DNA of 24,428 nt from Methanobacteriota archaeon (GTDB taxonomy: Archaea; JACRDV01): positions 1 to 24,428 of the forward strand of contig JACRDV010000082.1 in the NCBI GenBank assembly GCA_024860865.1. Direction: 5' to 3'. Position 1 is the first letter of the stretch. Each line of letters opens with the position of its first letter. Of the stretch, positions 1-7,041 are shown in pieces. A program made the position numbers and the translations under genes. The notes under the pieces are model-generated. The model made no database searches, was not told the origin of the DNA, and saw only the letters and a program-made list of their open reading frames with translations.

Positions 1-2
1 CA

Positions 3-95
3 GCGGCTAAATTCAAGGAAGATTTGAATGAGTTTAAAAAGCTTTTTGGGCAAGCAGCAAGTGAAAAACGTAAAATTTTGGCTCATCAAGAATGA
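3..95 (+). CDS. Possible 3' end of an upstream gene (partial)
   Basis: An open frame enters from the left edge and ends at a TGA (93-95). It encodes about 30 residues, charged and helix-forming, ending in RKILAHQE. It overlaps the first codons of the DUF99 gene in another frame, so only one of the two readings is likely to be coding between 28 and 95. No family is recognisable from so short a tail. A second frame ends at 25-27 with only eight codons, so it is no better a candidate. Confidence 0.25.
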   Translation, partial: AAKFKEDLNEFKKLFGQAASEKRKILAHQE

Positions 96-669
96 AATCA
101 GAGCTATTGGAATTGATGATGCTCCTTTTGTTTCAAAGGCGCGTGGCCAAAAAGTAATTATTATTGGTGCAATTTTGCGCGGAGGGCAATGGGTCGAGGG
201 TGTTTTAAGAGGCAATATAACTATTGATGGTAATGATGCGACTGCCGAGCTTGCTAATATGATCAATAAATCAAAACATAAAGATCAGTTGAGAGTAATC
301 CTGCTCAATGGTATCACACTTGGTGGTTTTAACATAGTTAATATCAAGGAACTTTTTGAGAGCACGGGCATACCTGTAATAGTAATTACCAGAAAACACC
401 CTGAATTCAATAAAATTAAAAAAGCGCTTGAGAACTTCGATGACAAAGAAGCCCGCTGGAAAGCCATTTGTGCTGCGGGGCGCATTTATAAGGTAAAGTC
501 AAAAGCTGGTGAGAATCCAATTTATATGCAATTCATTGGGCTTGAAAAAAAGGATGCTGAAAAAATTGTTCAAATAACCTCTGGTAGAAGCATTGTTCCA
601 GAACCAATTAGAGTCGCCCATTTAATTGCCTCGGGAGTTGTCAAGGGCGAGTCGGTTGGGAGAGCGTAA
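28..669 (+). CDS. DUF99 family protein (endonuclease V-related fold)
   Basis: A 213-residue member of the archaeal DUF99 family, whose fold is related to endonuclease V, the enzyme that nicks DNA or RNA next to deoxyinosine/inosine. The biochemical role of DUF99 itself is not established. Visible family motifs are RAIGIDDAPF (about residues 25-34), GAILRGGQWVEGVLRG, the core VILLNGITLGGFN, the strand GIPVIVITRKHPE, and the C-terminal PEPIRVAHLIASG with a GES-GRA tail. The length is normal. ATG 28 has an AAGGAAG element 6 nt upstream. GTG 61 would give an N-terminus closer to the usual family length and would remove most of the overlap with the partial frame ending at 95, so the start is uncertain. 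It lies in the same window as endonuclease Q, another deaminated-base enzyme, but is not linked to it as an operon. Confidence 0.88.
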   Translation: MSLKSFLGKQQVKNVKFWLIKNEIRAIGIDDAPFVSKARGQKVIIIGAILRGGQWVEGVLRGNITIDGNDATAELANMINKSKHKDQLRVILLNGITLGGFNIVNIKELFESTGIPVIVITRKHPEFNKIKKALENFDDKEARWKAICAAGRIYKVKSKAGENPIYMQFIGLEKKDAEKIVQITSGRSIVPEPIRVAHLIASGVVKGESVGRA

Positions 670-723
670 TATTTTCAAATCGAATTAACATAGCACTTTA
701 ACTTTATTAATTAGACGAGAAAC

Positions 724-735
724 GTAAATATATCC
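724..735 (+). promoter_or_regulatory. Putative TATA box of signal peptidase gene
   Basis: GTAAATATATCC. A start of transcription about 26 nt downstream (near 754) would give a roughly 43-nt leader carrying the AGGAGA ribosome-binding site used by ATG 797. Confidence 0.4.
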
Positions 736-796
736 TTGCAACGGAAAGTATTTGAGCTCTTGGATAGTAAGAGAAAAAATCCCAGATAGGAGAAAT

Positions 797-1276
797 ATGA
801 AATTGCAAAAAACTATAAAGAACTTTTTCGCAGAGCATAAATCCCTAAAAAAAGAAATTTTGAGCACGGTTTTTTATGCTATTCTAGGGATCGTGCTTGG
901 GTATTTAGTTTTAAAAGGGGCTTCCTTCGCTCTAAATACCTCTATGCCAGTTGTTGCTGTAGTTTCTGATAGTATGGTTCCAACTTTTTCTAAAGGCGAT
1001 CTATTGTTTGTAAAAGGAGTTGATTCAAAAGCGCTAAAGGAAGGCGACATCATAGTTTTCAAGGTTCCACTTCAAACGCCAGTTGTACACAGACTAATTC
1101 GAATAAATGGCGATGGTACCTTTACTACTAAAGGTGATGCGAATCGCGATATATTACCATTTGAGAGGCGAATTCACAAAGAACAAATTATTGGGAAGGT
1201 CATTTCTTGGGGTGATCGGCCTATTGTTGTACCAAAGTTAGGTTGGGTCAAAATTATGTTTTCTGGTTATAGGTGA
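797..1276 (+). CDS. Signal peptidase I (archaeal/ER type, S26B)
   Basis: Membrane-bound serine protease that removes signal peptides from secreted preproteins at the outer face of the membrane. The frame can be read from TTG 752, but ATG 797 is preferred because an AGGAGA motif (788-793) precedes it; this gives 159 residues. One transmembrane helix (about 22-45) anchors the enzyme. The catalytic serine is in SDSM (Ser59), the His of the archaeal/eukaryotic type is in VVHRL (His98), and acidic partners lie in TKGDANRD (Asp114/Asp118). The bacterial Ser-Lys dyad is therefore not expected. It ends soon after the catalytic domain, with no clear second transmembrane helix. It appears monocistronic: it is preceded by its own TATA box and followed by a T-rich stretch. 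Confidence 0.9.
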   Translation: MKLQKTIKNFFAEHKSLKKEILSTVFYAILGIVLGYLVLKGASFALNTSMPVVAVVSDSMVPTFSKGDLLFVKGVDSKALKEGDIIVFKVPLQTPVVHRLIRINGDGTFTTKGDANRDILPFERRIHKEQIIGKVISWGDRPIVVPKLGWVKIMFSGYR

Positions 1277-1300
1277 TAACATTCGCTTTGCTTCTGGTTA

Positions 1301-1311
1301 CTTCTTTTTTA
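1301..1311 (+). terminator. T-run terminator after signal peptidase
   Basis: CTTCTTTTTTA lies about 25 nt after the stop codon. Oligo-T tracts are the usual archaeal termination signal. No strong hairpin accompanies it. Confidence 0.35.
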
Positions 1312-1731
1312 TTGAAACAAATTATAAGAGAGTCTTTTGATTAAAATTAGAAATTAGTTAAAAAAGGTTCAAACTTGATAAAGGACCGTAAAACTTTTCG
1401 AATAAAATTATAACTAATTTTTAAACTTGTTATCACTACATTTTCGTTCACAAGAATCTAAGTGTCTGGAGGTACTTTATAGGTTTTTATGGCATGTTTC
1501 ATTTATAACTTGATTTTTGAATGAATTTATCACAAAATACTGCAACACTTCCAACTTATTCACAAAACATGTATTTTGGGATTCTGACTCTACTGCGCCG
1601 GTTTAAAAATCCTCCCATTTGTAAAAGTTAAATTATAAAAATAATATATATAAATAAATAGATAATTAAACAAATAACGTTAAATTATTATTTGCCGAAT
1701 GTAAAAGGAGGGTTGACTGGCGTCAGACTAT

Positions 1732-1740
1732 CTTAAATAT
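1732..1740 (+). promoter_or_regulatory. Putative TATA box of the 65-residue protein gene
   Basis: CTTAAATAT. A start site about 26 nt downstream (near 1762) would leave a roughly 40-nt leader containing the GGGGAGG ribosome-binding site. Confidence 0.35.
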
Positions 1741-1801
1741 TCGAAAGTCGAATTAATTACCAAGATACTCATATTATTATCGAAGAAGAGGGGAGGTTAG
1801 T

Positions 1802-1999
1802 ATGGAGAGAATTAATTGGATTGCACCCATAGGTAAGCTACCTCAAGACAAATCTTTAAGAGAAAAAATCGAAGCGTTGCCTGATGCTTCTTCCATTAAG
1901 GATGTTATGGAAATTCTGCTTGCAACTGGACAAGAAATTAAGATAGAGAAGATTACTATTTTAAATGAGGAGGAATATTCTCAGCAGTTGGATGTCTAG
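1802..1999 (+). CDS. Small protein of unknown function (65 aa)
   Basis: Not recognised. A 65-residue, cysteine-free, mostly charged protein. The first 20 residues are MERINWIAPIGKLPQDKSLR; the rest has helical character (LREKIEALPD, DVMEILLATG) and ends with an acidic tail (NEEEYSQQLDV). There is no signal peptide, no transmembrane segment and no double-glycine leader motif. ATG 1802 follows a near-perfect Shine-Dalgarno (GGGGAGG, 1790-1796), which is the main evidence that it is a real, well-translated gene. It lies 62 nt before the cysteine-peptidase gene but is separated from it by a T-rich terminator-like stretch and a second promoter. A substrate, inhibitor or partner of the peptidase is possible, but this rests on proximity only. 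Confidence 0.6.
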   Translation: MERINWIAPIGKLPQDKSLREKIEALPDASSIKDVMEILLATGQEIKIEKITILNEEEYSQQLDV

Positions 2000-2018
2000 T
2001 TTTTATTTTCTTTTTTTC
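1999..2018 (+). terminator. T-rich terminator after the 65-aa gene
   Basis: A run of almost only T directly after the stop codon (TTTTTATTTTCTTTTTTT) fits archaeal oligo-U termination and separates the small gene from the peptidase gene. Confidence 0.45.
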
Positions 2019-2023
2019 ATGTG

Positions 2024-2038
2024 CGAAAATTTTAATTA
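2024..2038 (+). promoter_or_regulatory. BRE/TATA promoter of the cysteine-peptidase gene
   Basis: CGAAAATTTTAATTA: a purine-rich BRE-like element and a TATA box centred about 27 nt before ATG 2062. The ATG has no Shine-Dalgarno, so a leaderless transcript is likely. Confidence 0.55.
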
Positions 2039-2061
2039 AACCTAACAAAAAAAGTAAACAC

Positions 2062-3414
2062 ATGTCCTCTATACCTAATCTTTCCTATTTTCTAAGTCAA
2101 ATTAACTTACGAATTTACAACGGTTGCTTACGAATCGATAATGCTATAGAAGGTGTTCTTGACTTAAACTGGTTAGAAGAACATAAGCTTTTGTACCAGA
2201 AAATACCTGGGGCATATCCCTATGCCAAGAGACTTTTACTTTCAGGCCAAAATGGACAACCATGGGGGATAGTAAATCTTCGAGCTATAAATCCGGTTGA
2301 TCCTATAGATCATAGAAAGAGACATTCTAACATCTCCGAAACGTACTTAAAACCTCCTAATCAAATGAATGAGGGTAACTATAATTACATCACCTGTTTA
2401 AATACATACGACGCTTATGGTCAAAAAGTAAAATGCGTACCATTTATTATGCCAAATCCTGATTTTGGTATGTGCGCACAGGCATCGGTCTGGATATGCC
2501 TTAAAATCCTTGAAGGGAAAAGCCGAGGAGCTGTGCCTTCGAAAACAATCCCAGAGATCCAACATTTGGCAACCGGTTATCACTTTTCGGATGCACGTGG
2601 TCTTTTGTTTTCTCATATACGTAGACTCATAAAAATGAACAATTGCAATTCTTTTTATTACAATAATAAACTGATGGATCTCAGTGATGATGAAATGGTA
2701 AATATCATCTATGCTTATGTAGAATCTGGTCTTCCTGTCATAATAGGAATAGACGTAAGTAGAGTCAAATGGTGGGATAATCACCCTACAGGGTATCATT
2801 CAGTAGTGCTAATAGGGCATACAATTGATGGAGATACAGGAAAAGTTAATGGATTTATTCTTCATGATGAGAGCAAATACCCTTACCTTACTATAACGAG
2901 TGATGAACTGCTAAATGCATGGGGTCATAAAAAAGATAGCACTAATAGCCAAGTAATAAGGGAAGCAGTCGTGGGCGTGCCTCCTGTAGTACAAGTCGGG
3001 TATGAGAATGCTTTAAAATGGAGATACCTACTTGATTCGCTACATCTAGGAGGACTAATAAAAACAAACCAATTTCCTATCCGTCCTTTTCTTCTTAGTT
3101 ATACAGATGTTAACATTCTTTTTAAAGAATTTGAATTTAGCAATACAAATTTTAAGAAATTATTCTATCAGTACTTTAGTAAAATTCCACCAAAAGCATG
3201 GATGTGGCTACTTATCTTGCATGTTCATGAGAAACAAAGATTACAAAATGAGTTTGAGGGATTAATTCTATCGGATGCTACAGAAAACGATAATTTATTG
3301 TTTCTTGCAGTAGAAGAAAAGATTATTATCTACTTATCGTCGGATGATAATAAGTACTATCAAGTCATACTTCAAAATGGCGAGGTTAAAGAAGAAGTGC
3401 TAGAGATTAGGTGA
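2062..3414 (+). CDS. Papain/C39-like cysteine peptidase, large uncharacterised protein
   Basis: A 450-residue protein whose centre reads as a papain-fold (C39-like) peptidase. The candidate nucleophile is Cys138 in FGMCAQASVWICLK at the start of a helix, the candidate His is His246 in GYHSVVLIGH, and the candidate Asp is Asp269 in FILHDESKYPY. Order and spacing fit a Cys-His-Asp triad. Residues 1-130 form an N-terminal region I do not recognise. Residues 310-450 form an unrecognised C-terminal region with WMWLLILHVHEKQRL and a strand-rich end. There is no signal peptide, so it probably acts in the cytoplasm. The start rests on the TATA box 27 nt upstream. It is flanked by two small-protein genes with strong ribosome-binding sites. 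The substrate is unknown; the fold call rests on three motifs only and could instead be a transglutaminase-like or inactive relative. Confidence 0.7.
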   Translation: MSSIPNLSYFLSQINLRIYNGCLRIDNAIEGVLDLNWLEEHKLLYQKIPGAYPYAKRLLLSGQNGQPWGIVNLRAINPVDPIDHRKRHSNISETYLKPPNQMNEGNYNYITCLNTYDAYGQKVKCVPFIMPNPDFGMCAQASVWICLKILEGKSRGAVPSKTIPEIQHLATGYHFSDARGLLFSHIRRLIKMNNCNSFYYNNKLMDLSDDEMVNIIYAYVESGLPVIIGIDVSRVKWWDNHPTGYHSVVLIGHTIDGDTGKVNGFILHDESKYPYLTITSDELLNAWGHKKDSTNSQVIREAVVGVPPVVQVGYENALKWRYLLDSLHLGGLIKTNQFPIRPFLLSYTDVNILFKEFEFSNTNFKKLFYQYFSKIPPKAWMWLLILHVHEKQRLQNEFEGLILSDATENDNLLFLAVEEKIIIYLSSDDNKYYQVILQNGEVKEEVLEIR

Positions 3415-3440
3415 TAATTTTTTCACTCGTGAATAGTTCA

Positions 3441-3490
3441 AAAATATATATAACAACAAAAACCCTTTACGAGTTAAACCTTATATAACA
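3441..3490 (+). promoter_or_regulatory. Two tandem TATA boxes upstream of the 81-aa gene
   Basis: AAAATATATATAAC (3441-3454) and TTATATAAC (3481-3489) are about 38 nt apart, each followed by a similar A-rich tract. They would start transcripts near 3475 and 3513, giving leaders of about 150-190 nt for the gene at 3667. Confidence 0.4.
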
Positions 3491-3565
3491 CTAAAAATTT
3501 TATTTTTTGAAATTGTTTCTATCGGATAGAGATGATCATTTGCTAGTTTTAGAGTGCTTAACTAT

Positions 3566-3649
3566 ATGAGCCAAAATAGAAAGTATCTGCCATCAGTGGA
3601 AATTGAAAATTATTTTGAGTTATACTTAAATGACATAAAACACATGTAA
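3566..3649 (+). CDS. Possible 27-residue leader ORF
   Basis: ATG 3566 opens 27 codons (begins MSQNRKYLPSVEIENYF) and ends 17 nt before the next gene, just ahead of that gene's GGAGGA. It has no clear Shine-Dalgarno of its own. It could be a small protein, a leader peptide in a long 5' untranslated region, or chance. Confidence 0.2.
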   Translation: MSQNRKYLPSVEIENYFELYLNDIKHM

Positions 3650-3666
3650 AAAAGGAGGAAGTATAT

Positions 3667-3912
3667 ATGCAATCTTCTATTGCAGGAGAGTCTGAAACTG
3701 ATAAAAAAATTTGGTATACTTATCATAGCAACGCTCTTCAAGCAGCAAGGGAAGCTATCGAGTTAGATGAATCTATTAAGGTTCGGCCTAAGGATGAGGA
3801 TAAAAATTTAATTTGTGTAAGAAACAGTTTGCCTCCGGAGTTCTCAGAGAAGAAATTGCTCGAGTTTACGAAGACTGGAACAAAAAAAGCTGGGAATAAA
3901 GAGAGGAAATAA
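3667..3912 (+). CDS. Small protein of unknown function (81 aa)
   Basis: Not recognised. It has a probable helical segment (SNALQAAREAIELDE, about residues 20-35), a middle KVRPKDEDKNLICVRNSLPP, and a strongly basic C-terminal tail (KKAGNKERK). There is one cysteine, no signal peptide and no transmembrane segment. ATG 3667 follows AAGGAGGA (3652-3659), one of the strongest ribosome-binding sites in the window, which supports real and efficient translation. The tandem promoters and about 250 nt of upstream sequence suggest independent regulation from the peptidase gene. Confidence 0.6.
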   Translation: MQSSIAGESETDKKIWYTYHSNALQAAREAIELDESIKVRPKDEDKNLICVRNSLPPEFSEKKLLEFTKTGTKKAGNKERK

Positions 3913-3985
3913 ATAAATTTGTAAAGGAGTAACCCGAAGTAAAACGAAGGTTATAGGTGATTCCACGAAAGTTAATTGCTTTTGT

Positions 3986-4396
3986 ATGTGTAGAGGACGT
4001 GAAGCTCCAGCCCTAACTGTTGATGCTATAATCCAAAAAAACGATGGAACTATTGTTTTGATTAAAAGAAAAAAAGAACCATTTAGAGAATGCTGGGCTC
4101 TCCCAGGTGGATTTGTAGAGTGTGGAGAAACTGTTGAACAAGCTGCAAAAAGAGAGTCAAAAGAGGAAACTGGTTTAGATGTATCTGTTACCAAATTAGT
4201 TAACGTGTACTCTGATCCAATGAGAGATCCTAGAGGCCACGTTGTATCGATTTGTTTTTTAACTGAAGAACTTGGAGGTAAATTGTTTAAAGAAACGCCA
4301 GAAACTTTCGTCCAAACGTTTAATAGAGATGAACTAAAAAATTTAAAGTTTGCGTTTGATCATCTTCAAATGCTTAAGGATGCAAATATTCTCTGA
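3986..4396 (+). CDS. Nudix hydrolase
   Basis: Hydrolase of nucleoside diphosphates linked to another moiety; candidate substrates are ADP-ribose or oxidised nucleotides. The 136-residue protein has a complete Nudix box from Gly42 to Leu64: the GGFVECGE start, then the REsKEETGL end holding the metal-binding Arg-Glu and Glu-Glu pairs. The preceding WALPGG is typical of ADP-ribose pyrophosphatase-like members. The substrate cannot be fixed from sequence. ATG 3986 lacks a ribosome-binding site; the frame is open back to 3917, but no better start codon is present upstream. It lies 9 nt before the TFS gene and is probably cotranscribed with it. Confidence 0.88.
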   Translation: MCRGREAPALTVDAIIQKNDGTIVLIKRKKEPFRECWALPGGFVECGETVEQAAKRESKEETGLDVSVTKLVNVYSDPMRDPRGHVVSICFLTEELGGKLFKETPETFVQTFNRDELKNLKFAFDHLQMLKDANIL

Positions 4397-4405
4397 GGTC
4401 TTTTT

Positions 4406-4735
4406 ATGGAATTTTGCCCAAAATGTGGCAGTTTGCTTTTACCACAAGAAAATGAGGGAAAATTTTCGCTTATTTGCAGGAAATGTGGCTTTATAAAAGA
4501 TTCGTTTGACCACAATAGCTACCGATTTAATGAAGCGGTTAAGCCAAGGAATGCAATCGTTGTAGCTGATATAGAAGGAAAGATAGATCTTTTACCGAAA
4601 ATTAATGCTGCGTGTAAGAAGTGCGGAAATTTTGAAGCATACTGGTGGATGCAACAAACTCGCGCTGCTGACGAACCTGAAACCCGATTTTATCGCTGCA
4701 CTAAGTGCGGATTCACCTGGAGAGAATTTAGCTGA
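4406..4735 (+). CDS. tfs: Transcription factor S (TFS, TFIIS/RPB9-like cleavage factor)
   Basis: Archaeal transcript-cleavage factor that rescues backtracked RNA polymerase. The 109 residues hold two zinc ribbons: Cys4/Cys7 with Cys24/Cys27, and Cys70/Cys73 with Cys98/Cys101. The acidic pair Asp89-Glu90 in RAADEPETRFYRC is the conserved DE that reaches into the polymerase active site, so this should be a cleavage-competent TFS rather than an inhibitory paralogue. Length and motif order match the family. A GAGGT element precedes ATG 4406. It starts the information-processing block and follows the Nudix gene by 9 nt. Confidence 0.95.
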   Translation: MEFCPKCGSLLLPQENEGKFSLICRKCGFIKDSFDHNSYRFNEAVKPRNAIVVADIEGKIDLLPKINAACKKCGNFEAYWWMQQTRAADEPETRFYRCTKCGFTWREFS

Positions 4736-4757
4736 TCTTCAAAGGGCAAAACTTAAC

Positions 4758-4770
4758 TCTTTATATACTA
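4758..4770 (+). promoter_or_regulatory. TATA box of the OB-fold/PCNA genes
   Basis: TCTTTATATACTA, centred about 25 nt before ATG 4790. It fits a leaderless transcript starting at or next to the ATG of the OB-fold gene. Confidence 0.5.
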
Positions 4771-4789
4771 ATGAGATATTGGGAAAGCT

Positions 4790-5152
4790 ATGGAAGCCTT
4801 TGAAAAATCCATTTATAAGTATGCCTCGGCTGTAGAACGAAAAATAAAAGACATTGACCCGGCAAAAGATGCTAAAGTTAAAGTTCTAGGAATTGTTGTA
4901 AATAAAGGCATAGCTGAGGGATCATTTATTATTGATGATGGCAGCGGCCAGGCATTAATTTCTATTGATGACCCAACGCTTTTAGATAACATCAAGGAGG
5001 GAATCCCTGTCAGAGTTTTAGGGGTTCCAATTAAACGAGAGACTACGATAGAGATAATGGCGGAGATTCTACAAAACATGGAAAAACTTGATATGGAATT
5101 GTTTAAACAAATAAAAGAAATTGAAGAAAAAATAAAAAAATCTCGCTTTTAG
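4790..5152 (+). CDS. OB-fold nucleic-acid-binding protein
   Basis: A 120-residue protein with a single OB-fold. The strands run from about residue 28 (KVKVLGIVVNKG), through GSFIIDDGSGQALISIDD, to IPVRVLGVPIKR and EIMAEIL; the pattern resembles the RPA32/tRNA-anti type. It is followed by a charged C-terminal helix (ELFKQIKEIEEKIKK). It probably binds single-stranded nucleic acid. Its position 12 nt before PCNA, ahead of both primase subunits and Gins51, suggests a replication role such as a small RPA-like subunit, but this is inference. It has its own promoter. Confidence 0.78.
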   Translation: MEAFEKSIYKYASAVERKIKDIDPAKDAKVKVLGIVVNKGIAEGSFIIDDGSGQALISIDDPTLLDNIKEGIPVRVLGVPIKRETTIEIMAEILQNMEKLDMELFKQIKEIEEKIKKSRF

Positions 5153-5164
5153 GGGTGAATTTTT

Positions 5165-5923
5165 TTGGCCTTCCGTGCAGTAATGAGTGAAGCTCGAACC
5201 ATGAAGTCTCTTGCTGAAGCTATTTCAAATCTAATTGATGAAGGTGCTTTAAGAGCAACAAAAGAGGGCATCAAAATGAGGGCAGTTGATCCTGCTCATG
5301 TTGCAATGGTAATTCTTGATTTATCTTCCAAGGCATTTGAAGAATATGAAGTAGATGGAGAGACTGTTCTTGGGATAGATCTTGAAAAATTCAACACTAT
5401 TTTACGGCGTGCAGGCCCAAATGAAAGGTTAGAAATGAAGTTGGATGAAGGCACCAATCGCCTAAAAATTACTGTTAGAGGGATTTCTACAAGGTCATTC
5501 AATTTGCCATTAATTGAGGTATCTGAAGAAGAGCTCAGAGTGCCCCAAATTGATTATCCTGCTCAACTTAAAATTGATGCTGGCGTAATACGTGAGGGAT
5601 TAAAAGATGCTGAAACAGTATCTGACCATGTGGCACTAGAAGTCGACAAGAACACATTTTATATGCGAGCGAGCGGTGATGCTGGCGATGTTGAGGTCAA
5701 ACTAGGAAAAGATGATGAAGCTATGGTTGAGCTAAATGTTAAGGAGACAGTGAAGTCGTTGTTTAGCATCGAATATTTAGATGATATGATGAAAGCTTCG
5801 TTAGCGACTGATGTAGTTTTAATCAGCTTAGGCAACAATCTGCCAGTTCTTCTTGAGCTCAAACTCGGGGCAGAGGTTGGAAAAATAGTATTCCTATTGG
5901 CTCCACGAATTGAAACTGCTTGA
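5165..5923 (+). CDS. pcn: DNA polymerase sliding clamp (PCNA)
   Basis: Sliding clamp that tethers polymerases, ligase, FEN1 and repair nucleases to DNA. Family hallmarks in the 252 residues are AMRAVDPAHVAMV-type text near residues 38-49, the mid-protein GISTRSFNLPLIE, the interdomain connecting region that follows, VELNVKETVKSLFSIEYL, and the C-terminal LLAPRIE. The start is TTG 5165, preceded by GGGGTGA (5152-5158). Only one clamp gene is seen here; whether the clamp is a homotrimer cannot be told from the window. A client with a PIP box (EndoQ) is encoded about 5 kb downstream. Confidence 0.97.
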   Translation: MAFRAVMSEARTMKSLAEAISNLIDEGALRATKEGIKMRAVDPAHVAMVILDLSSKAFEEYEVDGETVLGIDLEKFNTILRRAGPNERLEMKLDEGTNRLKITVRGISTRSFNLPLIEVSEEELRVPQIDYPAQLKIDAGVIREGLKDAETVSDHVALEVDKNTFYMRASGDAGDVEVKLGKDDEAMVELNVKETVKSLFSIEYLDDMMKASLATDVVLISLGNNLPVLLELKLGAEVGKIVFLLAPRIETA

Positions 5924-5978
5924 ATTAATTAATTTTTAACCACCATCCCTTTAAATCACAGTTCGACTTCCAAATATT

Positions 5979-5989
5979 AAATTTAATAT
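5979..5989 (+). promoter_or_regulatory. TATA box of the primase operon
   Basis: AAATTTAATAT, centred about 28 nt before ATG 6013, in an 89-nt gap after PCNA. The ATG has no Shine-Dalgarno, so PriL is probably leaderless. Confidence 0.5.
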
Positions 5990-6012
5990 CTTCTGTTTTA
6001 CTCTTACTGATT

Positions 6013-7041
6013 ATGGTTGGATTGGAATATCTCGCTAAGTACCCCTTTACAAGGGAAGCATCTGGATATGTTGCTCAACTCAATATTAATCCGGTTGACC
6101 TTATAACAGAGAGAGCTTACTTAAATACTAGGGAAAGGGGCAAAGCCAGAGTTTTTGAAAGTTTGGAATTTGGGCTTATCCAAAATAAATCATCTGAACA
6201 CCTAACTGAATTACTTTCATATCCCTTTGCTCGAATTATTGTTTCGCTTGTTAATGATAGGTACCTTATTAGACGCTATGCCTTGGCTGAGGCTAAGAGA
6301 GCCTACGGATTTCTAATTAATGAAGACACAAATAGGTTACTAGAAATTGCACAACGCACATTCGGTTTAAATGTAAGGCTTGTTGAGGAAAATCTAACTT
6401 TGCCTTTTATTTTCAAAATGTATTTTACTGATTATCTCAACCTTACAGAGAATCTCAGAGCGATAGAATGGAAACTAATCAATCGATTGCTTGTTAAAGG
6501 CCACGTTTTACTTAGGAAGAGAGAGTTTGCTAGATTAATTTCTGAAAATTTGAAAAGAAAGACCGAGCGCGAATTGCCACTTAAGCTAGACAGGAAGTTA
6601 GAAGCTCATTATGAAAATATCGTTCAAGAAGTTCATAGAGTTCTTATTGAGAGAAAACCAAGCATGGAAGTTTTTCTCCCGAAAAAGGCCGAAATCCAAT
6701 CATCGCCCCCTTGTATGAAAAGCCTATTGGGAGCAGTTCAAGCTGGAGAAAATGTCCCTCACCAAGGAAGATTTGCCATAACAGCTTTTTTGCTTAACAT
6801 TGGCATGAAAATTGATGAAATAATTCAACTTTACTCAGCTTTCCCAGACTTTGATGAAAAGAAAACGAGATATCAGCTGGAGCATATCTGCGGGTTGCAT
6901 GGATCTCACATTAAATATGCCCCGCCCTCTTGCAGTACCCTTAAGACTTTCAACCTTTGTTTAGATCCTGATGAACTCTGTCAAAGAATTAAACATCCTC
7001 TCACGTATTATAAACTGAAGTTGAGTGGAACAAATGGATGA
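6013..7041 (+). CDS. priL: DNA primase large subunit PriL
   Basis: Regulatory, iron-sulfur subunit of the archaeal/eukaryotic primase that makes primers for replication. The 342 residues have an N-terminal helical region (about 1-220) and a C-terminal iron-sulfur domain. Candidate cluster ligands are Cys234 (SPPCMKSLL), Cys293 (EHICGLHG), Cys307 (PPSCSTL) and Cys316; a fifth cysteine, Cys323, lies close by. The RYQLEHICG and CLDPDEL text are family features. The 3' end overlaps the PriS start, which implies translational coupling and equal synthesis of the two subunits. Confidence 0.95.
   Translation: MVGLEYLAKYPFTREASGYVAQLNINPVDLITERAYLNTRERGKARVFESLEFGLIQNKSSEHLTELLSYPFARIIVSLVNDRYLIRRYALAEAKRAYGFLINEDTNRLLEIAQRTFGLNVRLVEENLTLPFIFKMYFTDYLNLTENLRAIEWKLINRLLVKGHVLLRKREFARLISENLKRKTERELPLKLDRKLEAHYENIVQEVHRVLIERKPSMEVFLPKKAEIQSSPPCMKSLLGAVQAGENVPHQGRFAITAFLLNIGMKIDEIIQLYSAFPDFDEKKTRYQLEHICGLHGSHIKYAPPSCSTLKTFNLCLDPDELCQRIKHPLTYYKLKLSGTNG

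Larger units (their letters stand above)
1277..1801. other. Long A+T-rich intergenic region
   Basis: This 525-nt spacer has no open frame of useful length on either strand. It contains a T-run at its left end and a very A+T-rich patch (about 1627-1670). An AAAGGAGGG element (1703-1711) is followed by a TTG that opens only seven codons. CCTCC at 1611-1615 could base-pair with that GGAGG. The right end holds a TATA-like element and the ribosome-binding site of the next gene. No tRNA, repeat array or known riboswitch is recognisable. Confidence 0.6.

Noticed and set aside
1585-1620. tRNA 3'-end remnant or attachment site (CGCCGGTTTAAAAATCC)
   Set aside because: The T-arm does not pair properly, no other tRNA arms are present, and no integrase or matching repeat was found.
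2398-2799. 133-codon frame on the - strand within the peptidase gene
   Set aside because: It lies wholly inside the better-supported + strand gene, has no ribosome-binding site, and its Cys/His-rich text has no family resemblance.
1802-3912. RiPP or bacteriocin cluster (small precursors plus C39 peptidase)
   Set aside because: Neither small protein has a Gly-Gly leader site or a core rich in Cys, Ser or Thr, and there is no ABC transporter or modification enzyme nearby. Kept only as an orphan peptidase island.
4605-4835. 76-codon + frame across the TFS/OB-fold junction
   Set aside because: It overlaps the zinc ribbon of TFS and the promoter and start of the OB-fold gene, and shows no family motif.
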